Shown: positions 18,860 through 27,927 of the stretch, piece by piece
Layout of the letters: every line of letters starts with the position of its first letter
Position numbering within the stretch: position 1 is the first letter of the stretch
DNA from: Polaribacter ponticola
Lineage (GTDB): Bacteria; Bacteroidota; Bacteroidia; Flavobacteriales; Flavobacteriaceae
Length of the DNA: 64,000 nt
Direction of reading: 5' to 3'
NCBI RefSeq assembly: GCF_026191475.2
Contig: NZ_JAOSLC020000002.1
Coordinates: 520,001-584,000 of the forward strand
Translations under genes and position numbers: made by a program
Notes under the pieces: model-generated
What the model was told of the DNA's origin: nothing
What the model saw: only the letters and a program-made list of their open reading frames with translations
Databases searched by the model: none

Positions 18860-18904
18860 ATTCTTTCTGATTAAGTATCAAATTTATTAAAAGACAAACT
18901 TAAG

Positions 18905-19044
18905 CCGTATATAATTTATTGCTGGCTTCTCGCCTACTTACGAAAGTCCTCGCGGACTTTCTTGGTTGGTAATTATTTACTAAATTAGTTGCTTAAAACA
19001 CGCAACAAACCATATACAACAACGTTACCTGCAAGCTGAAAAAA
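18905..19044. repeat. Palindromic cassette junction B (right part, left arm cut off by IS)
   Basis: After the IS the motif resumes with CCGTATATAA. It contains a perfect hairpin GAAAGTCC/GGACTTTC (18942-18949, 18954-18961), a GTTGC/GCAAC pair (18988-18992, 19002-19006), inner arm CATATAC (19011-19017) and outer arm AACGTTACC (19021-19029). Then comes GCAAGCTGAAAAAACATCTA, shared with junction A. The left outer arm is the GTTGCCAAC at 17572, now on the far side of the IS. Confidence 0.55.
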
Positions 19045-19051
19045 CATCTAG

Positions 19052-19890
19052 ATGCTAATAGAAAATATACCTGAAATTTACATTAAGGACAATCAAAAAA
19101 AACTTGACTTGTTCGTGTATGACTTTAAAATGACCAATGATGTTGTTAAAAGTAAGGTCAATTTGGGAATGAATATGTTTAGCTTTTTACAAGTTGGAAA
19201 AAAACAAGTACACTTCGCAGGAACAACAGTAGCAGTAAACAAAGACCAATCTTTATTATTAAAAAAAGGAAATTGGCTTTGGACAGAGTTATTAGATACA
19301 GAGACTATTTATTATTGTAAACTTTTCTTTTTTTCAGAAAAAAACTAAAAGAGTTTCTAGAAAAGCACACAGAAAACAGTAAAATAGTAAAAGAAGAAAC
19401 ACCTTATTTCATAATTAGAAATGACTCATACATTAGTTCATATCTAAATTCATTATCTACAATTAGTGAAGCACCAACAGTTTTTGCTAATAATTTACTT
19501 TCAGTAAAATTTGAAGAATTGATGCTTTATCTTCTACAGAAATATGGAAGAAAATTTGAACTTTACCTTCATTCTTTAATCATTAAAGAAACTTCACCTT
19601 TTAAAAAAATTGTTGAAAGCAAAATACATTCAAATCTAAAGTTAGAAGAAATTGCTTTTTTATGTAATATGAGTTTATCTACTTTTAAACGCCATTTTAT
19701 TAAAGAATATAAAACATCACCCGGAAAATGGCTTCAAGACAAACGACTTCAAAAAGCAAAAGAAACTTTAGAGCGCGATAATTTAAAACCTTCAGACATC
19801 TATTTGGATTTTGGTTATAACAATCTTTCAAACTTTAGTATTGCCTTTAAAAACAAATTCGGATTTAATCCAAGCGAAATAACTTCATAA
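19052..19890 (+). CDS. AraC-family transcription regulator (apparent frameshift)
   Basis: DNA-binding regulator with a variable N-terminal domain and a C-terminal AraC double helix-turn-helix (LEEIAFLCNMSLSTFKRHFIKEY, PSDIYLDFGYNNLSNFSIAFKNKFGFNPSEI). The frame stops at 19348 as written. One extra A in the A7 run at 19338-19344 joins ...LFFFSEKKLKEFLEKHTENS to the rest, giving about 280 residues. A sequence undercall is the likely cause. It is the first gene of the second cassette and probably regulates the GlcG-like and aquaporin genes that follow. Confidence 0.88.
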
Positions 19891-19978
19891 GTATCTTATT
19901 TCAGCTTCATTTTTAAATTTGACCTTTTTTCATAAGTTATTGAACTGTTTTAGTAATTCATAAAGACAACTCTCATTG

Positions 19979-19986
19979 TAGATTTG
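19979..19986 (+). promoter_or_regulatory. -7 promoter element for the GlcG-like gene
   Basis: TAGATTTG fits TAnnTTTG and lies 35 bases before the ATG at 20021. No clear TTG at the -33 distance, which would suit activation by the upstream AraC regulator (inference). Confidence 0.4.
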
Positions 19987-20020
19987 CATCAGAATAATAA
20001 CAATACTAAAACATAAAATT

Positions 20021-20419
20021 ATGAACATTACATTAGAACAAGCAGAAAAAGCAATTGTAGCAGCAAAACAAAAATCTACAGCAATTGACACAAAAATGAA
20101 TATTGCAGTTGTAGATGCTGGAGCAAATTTAGTAGCATTTGGAAGAATGGATGGTGCTTGGTTAGGCTCACTTGATATATCGATTAAAAAAGCAAAAACA
20201 GCTCGTTTTTTTGATATGAATACTGGAATTATTGGAGAGTTATCTCAACCAGGACAGCCTTTATTTAATATCGAACATTCAAATAATGGGTTAATTACTT
20301 TTCCAGGTGGTGTACCAATTAAAAACGCAAATGGCGAAATTATTGGAGCTATTGGAGTAAGCGGAAGTTCGGTTGAAAACGACCATACTGTTGCAGAAGC
20401 TGGAGCATCAGCAATTTAA
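20021..20419 (+). CDS. GlcG/HbpS-like (heme-binding DUF336) protein
   Basis: A 132-residue protein of the GlcG/HbpS family. Family hallmarks are [57 protein letters not shown] and [34 protein letters not shown]. Members bind heme or act as accessory factors, and many have no proven role. No signal peptide is visible. It ends at a terminator, so the aquaporin gene may be read separately or by read-through. Its neighbours suggest a small-molecule uptake or stress cassette, but that is inference. Confidence 0.87.
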   Translation: MNITLEQAEKAIVAAKQKSTAIDTKMNIAVVDAGANLVAFGRMDGAWLGSLDISIKKAKTARFFDMNTGIIGELSQPGQPLFNIEHSNNGLITFPGGVPIKNANGEIIGAIGVSGSSVENDHTVAEAGASAI

Positions 20420-20437
20420 TAACAGACTAATTAATAT

Positions 20438-20469
20438 AAAGAGGATAATTAAAACAAATTATCCTCTTT
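20438..20469 (+). terminator. Terminator between GlcG-like and aquaporin genes
   Basis: Perfect 13-base arms AAAGAGGATAATT (20438-20450) and AATTATCCTCTTT (20457-20469) followed by T residues. The aquaporin ATG is only 16 bases further on. Confidence 0.85.
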
Positions 20470-20484
20470 TTTTATCAAATAATT

Positions 20485-21126
20485 ATGAAAAAATATTTAG
20501 CTGAATTCATTGGAACGTTTGCTTTGGTATTTTGTGGTACAGGAGCAATTATTGTAAACGAGCAATCTAATGGAAGTTTAGGATTAATAGGAATCGCTTT
20601 AACTTTCGGAATAATAATAAGTGCTATGATTTATGTTTTCGGAAACATTTCTGGAACACATATAAATCCTTCAGTAACTATAGCTTTAGTAATTGGAAAA
20701 TTAACATCATTAAAAGACGCATCATTTTATATTTTCGCACAAATTTTGGGAGCAATATTAGCAAGTGTTTTACTTAAATTTATGTTTTCAGAAAACCTAA
20801 CATTAGGTGCTACAATTCCTTCTGGCGAATTAGTGCAATCATTCATTTTAGAATTTGTTCTGACCTTCTTCTTAATGCTTACAATTTTAGGAGTAACATC
20901 AAAAAAAGAATTTTCCAATGTAGCAGGACTTATAATTGGAATAGTCGTTACTGGAATTATCCTTTTTGCAGGACCAATTTCTGGTGGCTCATTTAATCCT
21001 GCAAGAAGTTTAGCACCTGCAATTGTATCAGGAAACCTTACAGCACTTTGGATTTATATTACTGCACCAACATTAGGAGCAATAGTAGCTATGTTTGTTT
21101 GGAAAGGAATTAACAAAACGGAATAA
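20485..21126 (+). CDS. MIP-family aquaporin / glycerol facilitator
   Basis: A 213-residue channel with six transmembrane helices and two NPA-type half-helices: SGTHINPSVTIAL (first, NPS) and SGGSFNPARSLAPA (second, NPA). The EFIGTFALVFCGTGAIIV start is typical. The NPS variation in the first motif and short length are common in bacterial and plant NIP-like members, so the solute could be water, glycerol or a metalloid acid; I cannot decide. It ends the second cassette, with the junction motif GCCTGTTGCCAAC starting 4 bases after the stop. Confidence 0.9.
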   Translation: MKKYLAEFIGTFALVFCGTGAIIVNEQSNGSLGLIGIALTFGIIISAMIYVFGNISGTHINPSVTIALVIGKLTSLKDASFYIFAQILGAILASVLLKFMFSENLTLGATIPSGELVQSFILEFVLTFFLMLTILGVTSKKEFSNVAGLIIGIVVTGIILFAGPISGGSFNPARSLAPAIVSGNLTALWIYITAPTLGAIVAMFVWKGINKTE

Positions 21127-21283
21127 AAGCCTGTTGCCAACAAAGAACTGAGTTAAAAACCAAACAAATTCTTCATTAAATTTAGGCAATAGTCTTCTAG
21201 CATTGTTGAAGTAGAATAAATCTCCTTTGGTCGATTTATTTCCAATTCAACAAGCTAAAATTATCATTATAACTTTTATTTTT

Positions 21284-22294
21284 TTATTTCACTTTTAAGA
21301 CTGAAACGTGAGCTTCATCATAAGGAATTCCTGATTTAACTATCGAAAAACATTGTTTTAATAGTTTATTGGAAACTGCGATTAATGCTAGTTTTTTACT
21401 CTTTCCTTTGTTGGTTATTCGTTCAAATATTGCTGCACAACCCTTATTATGTTTATAGGCGCTAAAAGAACATAAGAAAAGTAAATTCCGTAATTTTCTA
21501 TTACCAACTTTGCTTATTCTGGCTCTACCTCTTACACTGCTTCCACTTTCTCTAATTGTGGGTGTTATTCCTGCATAACTACACAATTGTGATGACGTCT
21601 CAAACTTCTTAAAACCATCTGTAACTACTATTAAAAACAACGCTGTCTTCAAACCAATACCAGGAATACTTTGCAATAGCGTCAACTGTTTTTGATGTTC
21701 TTTCTTTACTAAAGACAACAATTTATGCTCTATTCCTTTTAACTCTTTATCTAAATATTTAAGCGTTCGTTTTAGTGAACGATACACATAAGGTGATGGG
21801 ATTCCTAAAACTTTTTCGCCGTGAATTTTGTTTTTTGTAGCCGTTCTTATTTTTAATTGATTATCCATCAAGCGAAACAACTGCAAACATTCACTTTGAA
21901 CATCTGTAAGTGCAGTATAAAAAGGTACTTCTTGGGTTAATCCATAATTACAAATCGCTTTTGCATCAGCCTTATCCGTTTTTATCTTTGCTAATTTCAT
22001 CTGTACAAATCGCTTGATAGACAAAGGATTTACAACTGAAACACAAATACCTTGCTTGTACAAAAACTGAGCAAACCTGTAATGATAATAACCTGTAGCC
22101 TCCATAACTACTAAACTATTTTTGGGTAGTAATTTGCGAAACTTTTTAAAGCCTAATTCATCATTCTTGAATTGTAAATGACCTTGTATACTACCATAAC
22201 AATCGAAGACATTTTTACTAATGTCAATTCCAAAAATTTCACTATATTTATTCATAAGAAAATGTTTTATGAAAGAATAACCTACTGGAATCAC
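21284..22294 (-). CDS. IS110-family transposase (copy 2)
   Basis: Identical in all 336 residues to the copy at 17723-18733, with the same DEDD motifs (FGIDISKN, MEATGYY, KTDKADAKAI) and Transposase_20 serine motif (ESGSSVRGR). The reading frame is intact, so both copies could be active. The likely start is Met14 (codon at 22255). Confidence 0.95.
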   Translation of the reverse strand: MIPVGYSFIKHFLMNKYSEIFGIDISKNVFDCYGSIQGHLQFKNDELGFKKFRKLLPKNSLVVMEATGYYHYRFAQFLYKQGICVSVVNPLSIKRFVQMKLAKIKTDKADAKAICNYGLTQEVPFYTALTDVQSECLQLFRLMDNQLKIRTATKNKIHGEKVLGIPSPYVYRSLKRTLKYLDKELKGIEHKLLSLVKKEHQKQLTLLQSIPGIGLKTALFLIVVTDGFKKFETSSQLCSYAGITPTIRESGSSVRGRARISKVGNRKLRNLLFLCSFSAYKHNKGCAAIFERITNKGKSKKLALIAVSNKLLKQCFSIVKSGIPYDEAHVSVLKVK

Positions 22295-22348
22295 AACAAC
22301 TTAAAATCGAGATCTAAAGTCTCACAGAACTGAACGTAATTTTAGTAG

Positions 22349-22420
22349 AAAAGAGAGAGGATTATCAGTGTTGTCTGAGTCTAAACTCAACCGTATATAG
22401 TAACCTTAATTCTCTCTTTT
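22349..22420 (-). ncRNA. Putative IS110 bridge RNA core (copy 2)
   Basis: Same stem and internal loop as in copy 1, with the guide-like CAACCGTATATA at 22388-22399. The flanks of this copy (GTTGCCAAC | ACGTATATAA) differ by one base at the junction from those of copy 1, yet carry the same eight bases CGTATATA on the right. Confidence 0.55.
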
Positions 22421-22465
22421 ATTCTTTCTGATTAAGTATCAAATTTATTAAAAGACAAACTTAAG

Positions 22466-22600
22466 ACGTATATAAAAAATAGCGGTTTTAAAGTTTAAAC
22501 GAAATTTAATTTTTTAAATTTATCGTTAGTAATAAACCGAAAAGTAGTGCTTAAAAATCCGCTACTTTTCATATACAAGACCGATAACGAGAGTCATTTT
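22466..22600. repeat. Palindromic cassette junction C (left arm cut off by IS)
   Basis: The inner arms GTATATAAAAAATAGCGG (22468-22485) and CCGCTACTTTTCATATAC (22559-22576) pair at 16 of 18 positions. The right outer arm is CGATAACG (22582-22589), the reverse complement of the CGTTATCG in junction A. The left outer arm GTTGCCAAC lies beyond the IS at 21133. It ends 12 bases before the purM stop codon and closes the island on the right. Confidence 0.55.
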
Positions 22601-23779
22601 CTAATACTCAAAAACGCCAAATTCGCTTTTAATAGTCAATTTTTTAGTTGATGATGCTTCTACTCTCCCTATTATTTTAGCATCCACATTAAAAGATTTT
22701 GAGATTTTAATAATATCCTCTGCAATTTCTGATGACACATAAATTTCCATTCTATGACCACAATTAAATACTTGATACATTTCTTTCCAATCTGTTTTAG
22801 ATTGCTCTTGTATCAGTTTAAATAATGGAGGAATTGGAAACATATTATCTTTTATAATATGTAATTCATCAACAAAATGTAAAATTTTGGTTTGCGCACC
22901 ACCAGAACAATGTATCATTCCATGAACAGTATCTGAATTAAATTTTGATAAAATTTCTTTAATAATTGGTGCATACGTTCTTGTAGGTGATAAAACTAAT
23001 TTACCAGCATCTATTGGAGAATTCACAACCTTATCAGTTAATTTTGTATTACCAGAATATACTAACTCTTCAGGAACAGCAGCATCAAAACTTTCAGGAT
23101 ATTTATCTGCTAAATATTTATGAAAAACATCGTGTCTAGCAGAAGTTAATCCGTTAGAACCCATTCCTCCATTATATTCAGTTTCATAACTTGCTTGTCC
23201 AAAAGATTCTAAACCAACAATTACATCACCCTCTTTTATATTTGCATTATCAACAACATCTGTACGCTTCATTCTTGCAGTAACTGTAGAATCTACAATT
23301 ATGGTTCTTACTAAATCGCCAACATCTGCAGTTTCTCCTCCTGTTGAGTGAATGGTTACTCCAAAACCTTTTAAGTCTTCGATTAATTCTTCTGTTCCGT
23401 TTATAATTGCTGATAAAACTTCTCCAGGAATTTTACTTTTATTTCTACCAATAGTAGAAGACAACATAATATTATCTGTTGCTCCAACACAAAGTAAATC
23501 GTCAATATTCATAATCAAAGCATCTTGTGCAATGCCTTTCCATACAGAAATATCACCAGTTTCTTTCCAATACATATAAGCTAAAGAAGACTTTGTTCCT
23601 GCGCCATCTGCATGCATTATTAAACAATAATCTTCATCATTTGTTAAATAATCTGGCACAATTTTACAGAATGCTTTTGGAAATAAACCTTTATCTATAT
23701 TTTTAATTGCATTATGCACATCTTCTTTAGATGCAGATACACCTCTTTGTGCGTAACGTTTAGAAACTTCTTTACTCAT
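22601..23779 (-). CDS. purM: Phosphoribosylformylglycinamidine cyclo-ligase (PurM/AIR synthase family)
   Basis: ATP-dependent ring closure to aminoimidazole ribonucleotide in purine synthesis. The 392-residue protein is longer than E. coli PurM, as in other Bacteroidota. Motifs include RYAQRGVSASKEDVH, HADGAGTKSSLAYMYWKET, DALIMNIDDLLCVGATDNIM, STGGETADVGDLVRT and HCSGGAQTK. The substrate-binding and ATP-binding segments of the AIRS fold are all present. It stands alone, with junction C directly after its stop and glnN upstream. Confidence 0.9.
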   Translation of the reverse strand: MSKEVSKRYAQRGVSASKEDVHNAIKNIDKGLFPKAFCKIVPDYLTNDEDYCLIMHADGAGTKSSLAYMYWKETGDISVWKGIAQDALIMNIDDLLCVGATDNIMLSSTIGRNKSKIPGEVLSAIINGTEELIEDLKGFGVTIHSTGGETADVGDLVRTIIVDSTVTARMKRTDVVDNANIKEGDVIVGLESFGQASYETEYNGGMGSNGLTSARHDVFHKYLADKYPESFDAAVPEELVYSGNTKLTDKVVNSPIDAGKLVLSPTRTYAPIIKEILSKFNSDTVHGMIHCSGGAQTKILHFVDELHIIKDNMFPIPPLFKLIQEQSKTDWKEMYQVFNCGHRMEIYVSSEIAEDIIKISKSFNVDAKIIGRVEASSTKKLTIKSEFGVFEY

Positions 23780-23820
23780 GTTGTTGTGTTGTGAATTGCA
23801 AATTTAATCTTTTACATAAA

Positions 23821-23842
23821 AAATCCTACCGAAAAGTAGGAT
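23821..23842 (-). terminator. Terminator of glnN
   Basis: ATCCTAC / GTAGGAT hairpin with a T tract in the leftward direction, 10 bases after the glnN stop codon. Confidence 0.7.
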
Positions 23843-23851
23843 GTTTTTATA

Positions 23852-26034
23852 TTACTTTGTAAACAATAATTCTCTATACTTTGTTAAAGGCCATAAATTA
23901 TCATCCACTAACGTTTCTAACTGGTCACAATGGTATCTAATATCAACAAAAAAGGGTTTTACTTTGTTGCAAAAATGTTCTGCTAGTTTTAAACCTAAAA
24001 GCTTATTTATTTTTATAATTTCTGCCTCCATTTTAATAACCAGTCCATTAATTTGAGTAATATGATTAGAAATAATCATAATTAACTCAATTTGCTCTTT
24101 GGCGATATTTTTATATTCATCTCCAAAAATTTCTTTTAAATTTTTTGTGTTTTCAAGTAATGTGTTTTGATATATAATCGCAGTTGGCACAACTTGATTT
24201 CTAGCTATATCACCTAAAACCCGCCCTTCTATTTGAACCTTTTTAGAATAAGATTCTAAATCAATTTCATAACGTGCTTCTAATTCTATCTTACTCATTA
24301 CTTCCATTTCTTCAAATAAAGAAATAGTTTTATTTGAGACTTTAACTTTTAAAGCTTCTGGTGTTGCTTTATTATTACTTAAACCACGTTTTTTAGCTTC
24401 TTTTTCCCAAGCTTCTCCATAACTATCTCCTTCAAAACGAATTTCTTTAGAATCTTTAATATATTCTCTTAAAATATTAAAAACTGCTTCATCTTTTTTA
24501 AGACCTTTTTCATCAATTAAGGCATCTACTTCAATTTTAAATTCTTTTAATTGTTTAGCTACAATAGTATTTAAAATGGTCATAGGTATTGCGCAATTAG
24601 CAGATGAACCTACTGCTCTAAACTCAAACTTATTTCCCGTAAATGCAAATGGTGATGTTCTATTTCTATCTGTATTATCTAATAAAATTTCTGGGATTTT
24701 ACCAATAATATTCAACTTTAAATCAGTTTTTTCTTGGGGAGATAATTTCCCTTTAGTAACATTTTCTAATTCATCTAAAACAGCCGATAATTGCTTTCCT
24801 ATAAATACTGAGATAATAGCTGGTGGTGCCTCATTTGCACCTAATCTGTACTCGTTACTTGCAGATGCAATTGAAGATCTTAACAATTCTTCATATGTAA
24901 ACACTGCTTTTATTGTGTTAATAAAGAAAGTAAGAAATTGTAAATTCTTCATAGGGGTTTTACCAGGACTTAATAAATTAATCCCTTTATCTGAAGATAA
25001 TGACCAGTTATTATGTTTCCCAGAACCATTAATTCCTGAAAATGGTTTTTCGTGAAATAATACTTTAAATTTATGTCTTCGAGAAACTTTCTGCATCACA
25101 TCCATTAACAATGAATTATGGTCTACTGCTAAATTTGCTTCTTCAAAAATTGGCGCAACTTCAAACTGATTTGGCGCAACTTCATTATGCCTTGTTTTTA
25201 CAGGAATGCCCAACAACATACATTCTTGTTCTAAATCTTGCATAAAACTCATGGCTCTTGCAGGAATTGTTCCAAAATAATGATCGTCTAATTGTTGTCC
25301 TTTAGCTGGAGAATGACCTAAAAGAGTTCTACCTGTTAACTGCAAATCGGGTCTTGATAGCATTAAAGCATCATCAATTAAAAAAATTCTTGCTCCCAAC
25401 CTAAAGTAGCATTTACTTTGTTTGCATTTTTATCAAAATATTTACAAACAGCTGTTGCATGTGTATCTACCGCTTGTAAAGCTCTTAATAAAGGAGTTTT
25501 ATTATCTAATGCTTCACCAGTATAAGCTACAAAAATAGTAGGAATACATAAGGTTGTTTCATATATAAATGCAGGTGAGGTTGGATCCCAAGCGGTATAT
25601 CCTCTTGCTTCAAAAGTATTTCTAATTCCGCCATGAGGAAAACTAGAAGCATCTGGTTCTTGCTGTACCAATTGTTCTCCATCAAACTTTTCCATGGCTA
25701 AACTACCATTTATAGATTCGAAAAAAGCATCGTGCTTTTCTGCAGTAGCACCAGTTAATGGCTGAAACCAATGTGTATAATGTGTTGCACCTTTAGACAT
25801 TGCCCAATCTTTCATACTAACAGCAACTTGGTCTGCAATTTTTCTATCTATTTTAGTTCCATGTTCTATTGCATTCATTACACTTTCATAAGCAGCACGT
25901 GTAAGATACTGTTGCATAGCGTGTTTATTAAAGACGTTTTGTCCAAAAAGTGTTGACCTTTTTTCATTTTGTACTACTTTTATAGGACTTCTATGTAGAG
26001 TTTCTTGCAATGCACTGAATCTAATTCTTGACAT
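23852..26034 (-). CDS. glnN: Type III glutamine synthetase (apparent frameshift)
   Basis: Makes glutamine from glutamate, ammonia and ATP; GSIII is the long form common in Bacteroidota. Reading leftwards, the first part ([20 protein letters not shown] ... [11 protein letters not shown]) stops near 25378, and the second ([40 protein letters not shown] ...) overlaps it in another frame. Adding one base to the run of seven at 25380-25386 joins [14 protein letters not shown] and gives about 728 residues, normal for GSIII. Motifs such as [19 protein letters not shown] and GSGKHNNWS are intact. It is divergent from a second glutamine synthetase of another type. Confidence 0.94.
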
Positions 26035-26068
26035 ATTACTAAAATTTTATGCTTTTTTTAATTTTAAA

Positions 26069-26076
26069 CAAATATA
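26069..26076 (-). promoter_or_regulatory. -7 promoter element for glnN
   Basis: Reads TATATTTG on the minus strand, 35 bases upstream of the glnN ATG, inside the 171-base divergent spacer to the second glutamine synthetase. No -33 TTG at the expected distance. Confidence 0.45.
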
Positions 26077-26205
26077 CCCTTTAGAAATTAGGGATAAAAC
26101 TATTTTTTAATCATTTTTAATATTTTACCCCTCTTTTTTTTGATATAAAGTAAAAATATTTGATTTTTGCGGTAAGTTTATCATTACACAAATAATTACA
26201 TAATT

Positions 26206-27219
26206 ATGGCAAAAATTAAATTAGAATACATTTGGTTAGATGGATATTTTCCAACTCAGAACATGAGAAGTAAAACCAAAGTTGAAGAACATGAAAATTT
26301 TCAAGGAACTGTTGAAGAATTAGGACTTTGGTCTTTTGATGGCTCATCAACTAAACAAGCTTCAGGTGGAGCATCTGACTGTATTTTAAAGCCAGTTGCA
26401 ATTTACCCAGATCCAGATAGAATTAATGGATACTTGGTAATGACAGAAGTTATGAATGCTGATGGAACTCCACACATTTCTAATGGGCGTGCAACAATTG
26501 AAGACGATGATAACGATTTCTGGTTCGGTTTTGAGCAAGAATATTTTATTATGGACTCTAAAACACAATTACCTTTAGGTTTCCCTGTTGGTGGTTATCC
26601 AGGTCCTCAAGGAATGTACTATTGTTCTGTTGGAGGAAAAAACACTTTTGGAAGAAGTTTTGTTGAAGAGCATGCTGATCTATGTATTGATGCTGGTTTA
26701 AACTTTGAAGGAATCAATCAAGAAGTTGCTTCTGGTCAATGGGAATTTCAATTATTTGCAAAAGGAGCTAAAAAAGCTGGAGATGAAATTTGGATTGCTC
26801 GTTATTTATTAGATCGTTTAACTGAAAAATATGGATGGTATATTGAATATCACCCAAAACCAATTAAAGGAGACTGGAATGGTTCTGGAATGCATGCAAA
26901 CTTCTCGAATACAATTTTAAGAACTTGTGGTTCTGCTGAAAAATATGCAGAAATTTGTGAAGCTTTTAGACCAGTAACAAAAGAACATATTGCTGTTTAT
27001 GGTGAGTTTAACGACCAACGTTTAACTGGTGATCATGAAACTGCATCTATAAACGATTTCTCTTGGGGCGTTTCTGATAGAGGAGCTTCAATTAGAATTC
27101 CAATTATCGCTGTAGAAAAAGGATACAAAGGATGGTTAGAAGATAGAAGACCTTCTTCTAACGGTGATCCATACAAAATTGCTGCAAGAATTATTAAAAC
27201 AGTTAAGCCTGTTAAATAA
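26206..27219 (+). CDS. Type II (eukaryote-like) glutamine synthetase
   Basis: A 337-residue GSII-family enzyme. LEYIWLDGYFPTQNMRSKTK at the N-terminus and WSFDGSSTKQASGGASDCILKPVAIYPDP form the beta-grasp domain. The catalytic part has FGFEQEYFIMD, GGKNTFGRSFVEEHADLCIDAGLNFEGINQEVASGQWEFQ and GDWNGSGMHANFSN. It is shorter than GSI and GSIII, without an adenylylation loop. Pairing with glnN in divergent orientation suggests joint control by nitrogen status, but no operator is evident. It ends at a strong terminator. Confidence 0.94.
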   Translation: MAKIKLEYIWLDGYFPTQNMRSKTKVEEHENFQGTVEELGLWSFDGSSTKQASGGASDCILKPVAIYPDPDRINGYLVMTEVMNADGTPHISNGRATIEDDDNDFWFGFEQEYFIMDSKTQLPLGFPVGGYPGPQGMYYCSVGGKNTFGRSFVEEHADLCIDAGLNFEGINQEVASGQWEFQLFAKGAKKAGDEIWIARYLLDRLTEKYGWYIEYHPKPIKGDWNGSGMHANFSNTILRTCGSAEKYAEICEAFRPVTKEHIAVYGEFNDQRLTGDHETASINDFSWGVSDRGASIRIPIIAVEKGYKGWLEDRRPSSNGDPYKIAARIIKTVKPVK

Positions 27220-27236
27220 TTTTATAGTTATTCTAT

Positions 27237-27270
27237 AAAAAACGCTAACAAATAATTGTTAGCGTTTTTT
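27237..27270 (+). terminator. Bidirectional terminator after GSII
   Basis: AAAAAACGCTAACAA / TTGTTAGCGTTTTTT hairpin with further T. It separates the GSII gene from the convergent lipoprotein gene. Confidence 0.9.
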
Positions 27271-27288
27271 TTATCGATTTTTTTATAA

Positions 27289-27834
27289 TTATTTATTATT
27301 ACCTGGAGGAAATTTAGAAACTATTTCTTTTACAAACTCTTTAATTCTAGCTTCCTTTTTTTCAACATTATTAACTCTTAAAGCACCAGTGCCAATACCT
27401 TGCCAAACTAATTCTTTTTTTGATTTATCAATAAAATCAATAAAAAGTGTTCCTTCCGTATATTCATTTATATTCAAATCATTATTACGCATTCCTATCA
27501 TCCAAGGACTTCTACCCCAACCAAAAGCATAACCGAAACTATTTCTATTTTGATTGATATTTACTTTTCTTCTTGATTTTGTAAAAATACTTACAAGCAT
27601 ATCTGGTTCATTTGATTTTCTTAAACCCTGAGCTAATAACTCTACTTCTATTGCTTTTAATACTCTTTTCTTATCTAAACTAGAAATATCTGCTTTATCA
27701 ATACCAGGTTTATAAAATGCAAATGTTTTATATTTAGTAAAATCTACTTTAGTATCATAATCAGAAGCAACATTAATAGAACTACAAGACATTAATAAAA
27801 TAGTACTAAATAATATAAATGATATTTTTTTCAT
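27289..27834 (-). CDS. DUF4136-type lipoprotein
   Basis: A 181-residue protein with lipoprotein signal MKKISFILFSTILLMSCSS (lipobox LMSC). The mature part has the DUF4136 pattern: VASDYDTKVDFTKYKTFAFYKP, IEVELLAQGLRKSNEPDMLVSI, and YTEGTLFIDFIDKSKKELVWQGIGTGAL. Such proteins are envelope lipoproteins of unknown function in Bacteroidota. It lies downstream of hutU on the same strand with a 93-base gap, but no functional link is evident. Confidence 0.85.
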   Translation of the reverse strand: MKKISFILFSTILLMSCSSINVASDYDTKVDFTKYKTFAFYKPGIDKADISSLDKKRVLKAIEVELLAQGLRKSNEPDMLVSIFTKSRRKVNINQNRNSFGYAFGWGRSPWMIGMRNNDLNINEYTEGTLFIDFIDKSKKELVWQGIGTGALRVNNVEKKEARIKEFVKEIVSKFPPGNNK

Positions 27835-27927
27835 AATAGTAATTTAAAAATGATTAGTATTCAGTATTATATAATTAACAATTACTATGCCATACTTTGC
27901 AAATTCTTAACAGTAAACAAAACATCA

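Larger units (their letters stand above)
17572..18904 (-). mobile_element. IS110-family insertion sequence, copy 1
   Basis: A 1,333-base segment that recurs without a difference that I can find at 21133-22465. It contains one transposase and non-coding ends of about 150 bases (transposase 3' side) and 170-210 bases (5' side), with no terminal inverted repeats, as usual for IS110. Flanks are GCCAGTTGCCAAC on the left and CCGTATATAA on the right. The GTTGCCAAC included here may be target rather than element, so the true edge is uncertain by about 10 bases. Both copies lie in the same orientation and in the same motif. Confidence 0.92.
21133..22465 (-). mobile_element. IS110-family insertion sequence, copy 2
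   Basis: Repeats 17572-18904 over 1,333 bases with an offset of 3,561 and no difference that I can find. Flanks are GCCTGTTGCCAAC on the left and ACGTATATAA on the right, again interrupting a palindrome between its outer and inner arms. The two copies are in direct orientation and could recombine to delete the AraC-GlcG-aquaporin cassette. Identity implies very recent movement or gene conversion. Confidence 0.92.

Noticed and set aside
17572..22465. Classical composite transposon
   Set aside because: IS110 elements do not mobilise DNA as IS pairs with inverted ends; each copy lies at its own target motif, so two separate site-specific insertions explain the layout better.
15353..22600. True integron
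   Set aside because: No integrase gene is in the window and the junction cores do not match GTTRRRY/RYYYAAC, so only the resemblance is reported.
24576..25055. 159-residue plus-strand frame within glnN
   Set aside because: Antisense shadow of the conserved GSIII coding sequence.
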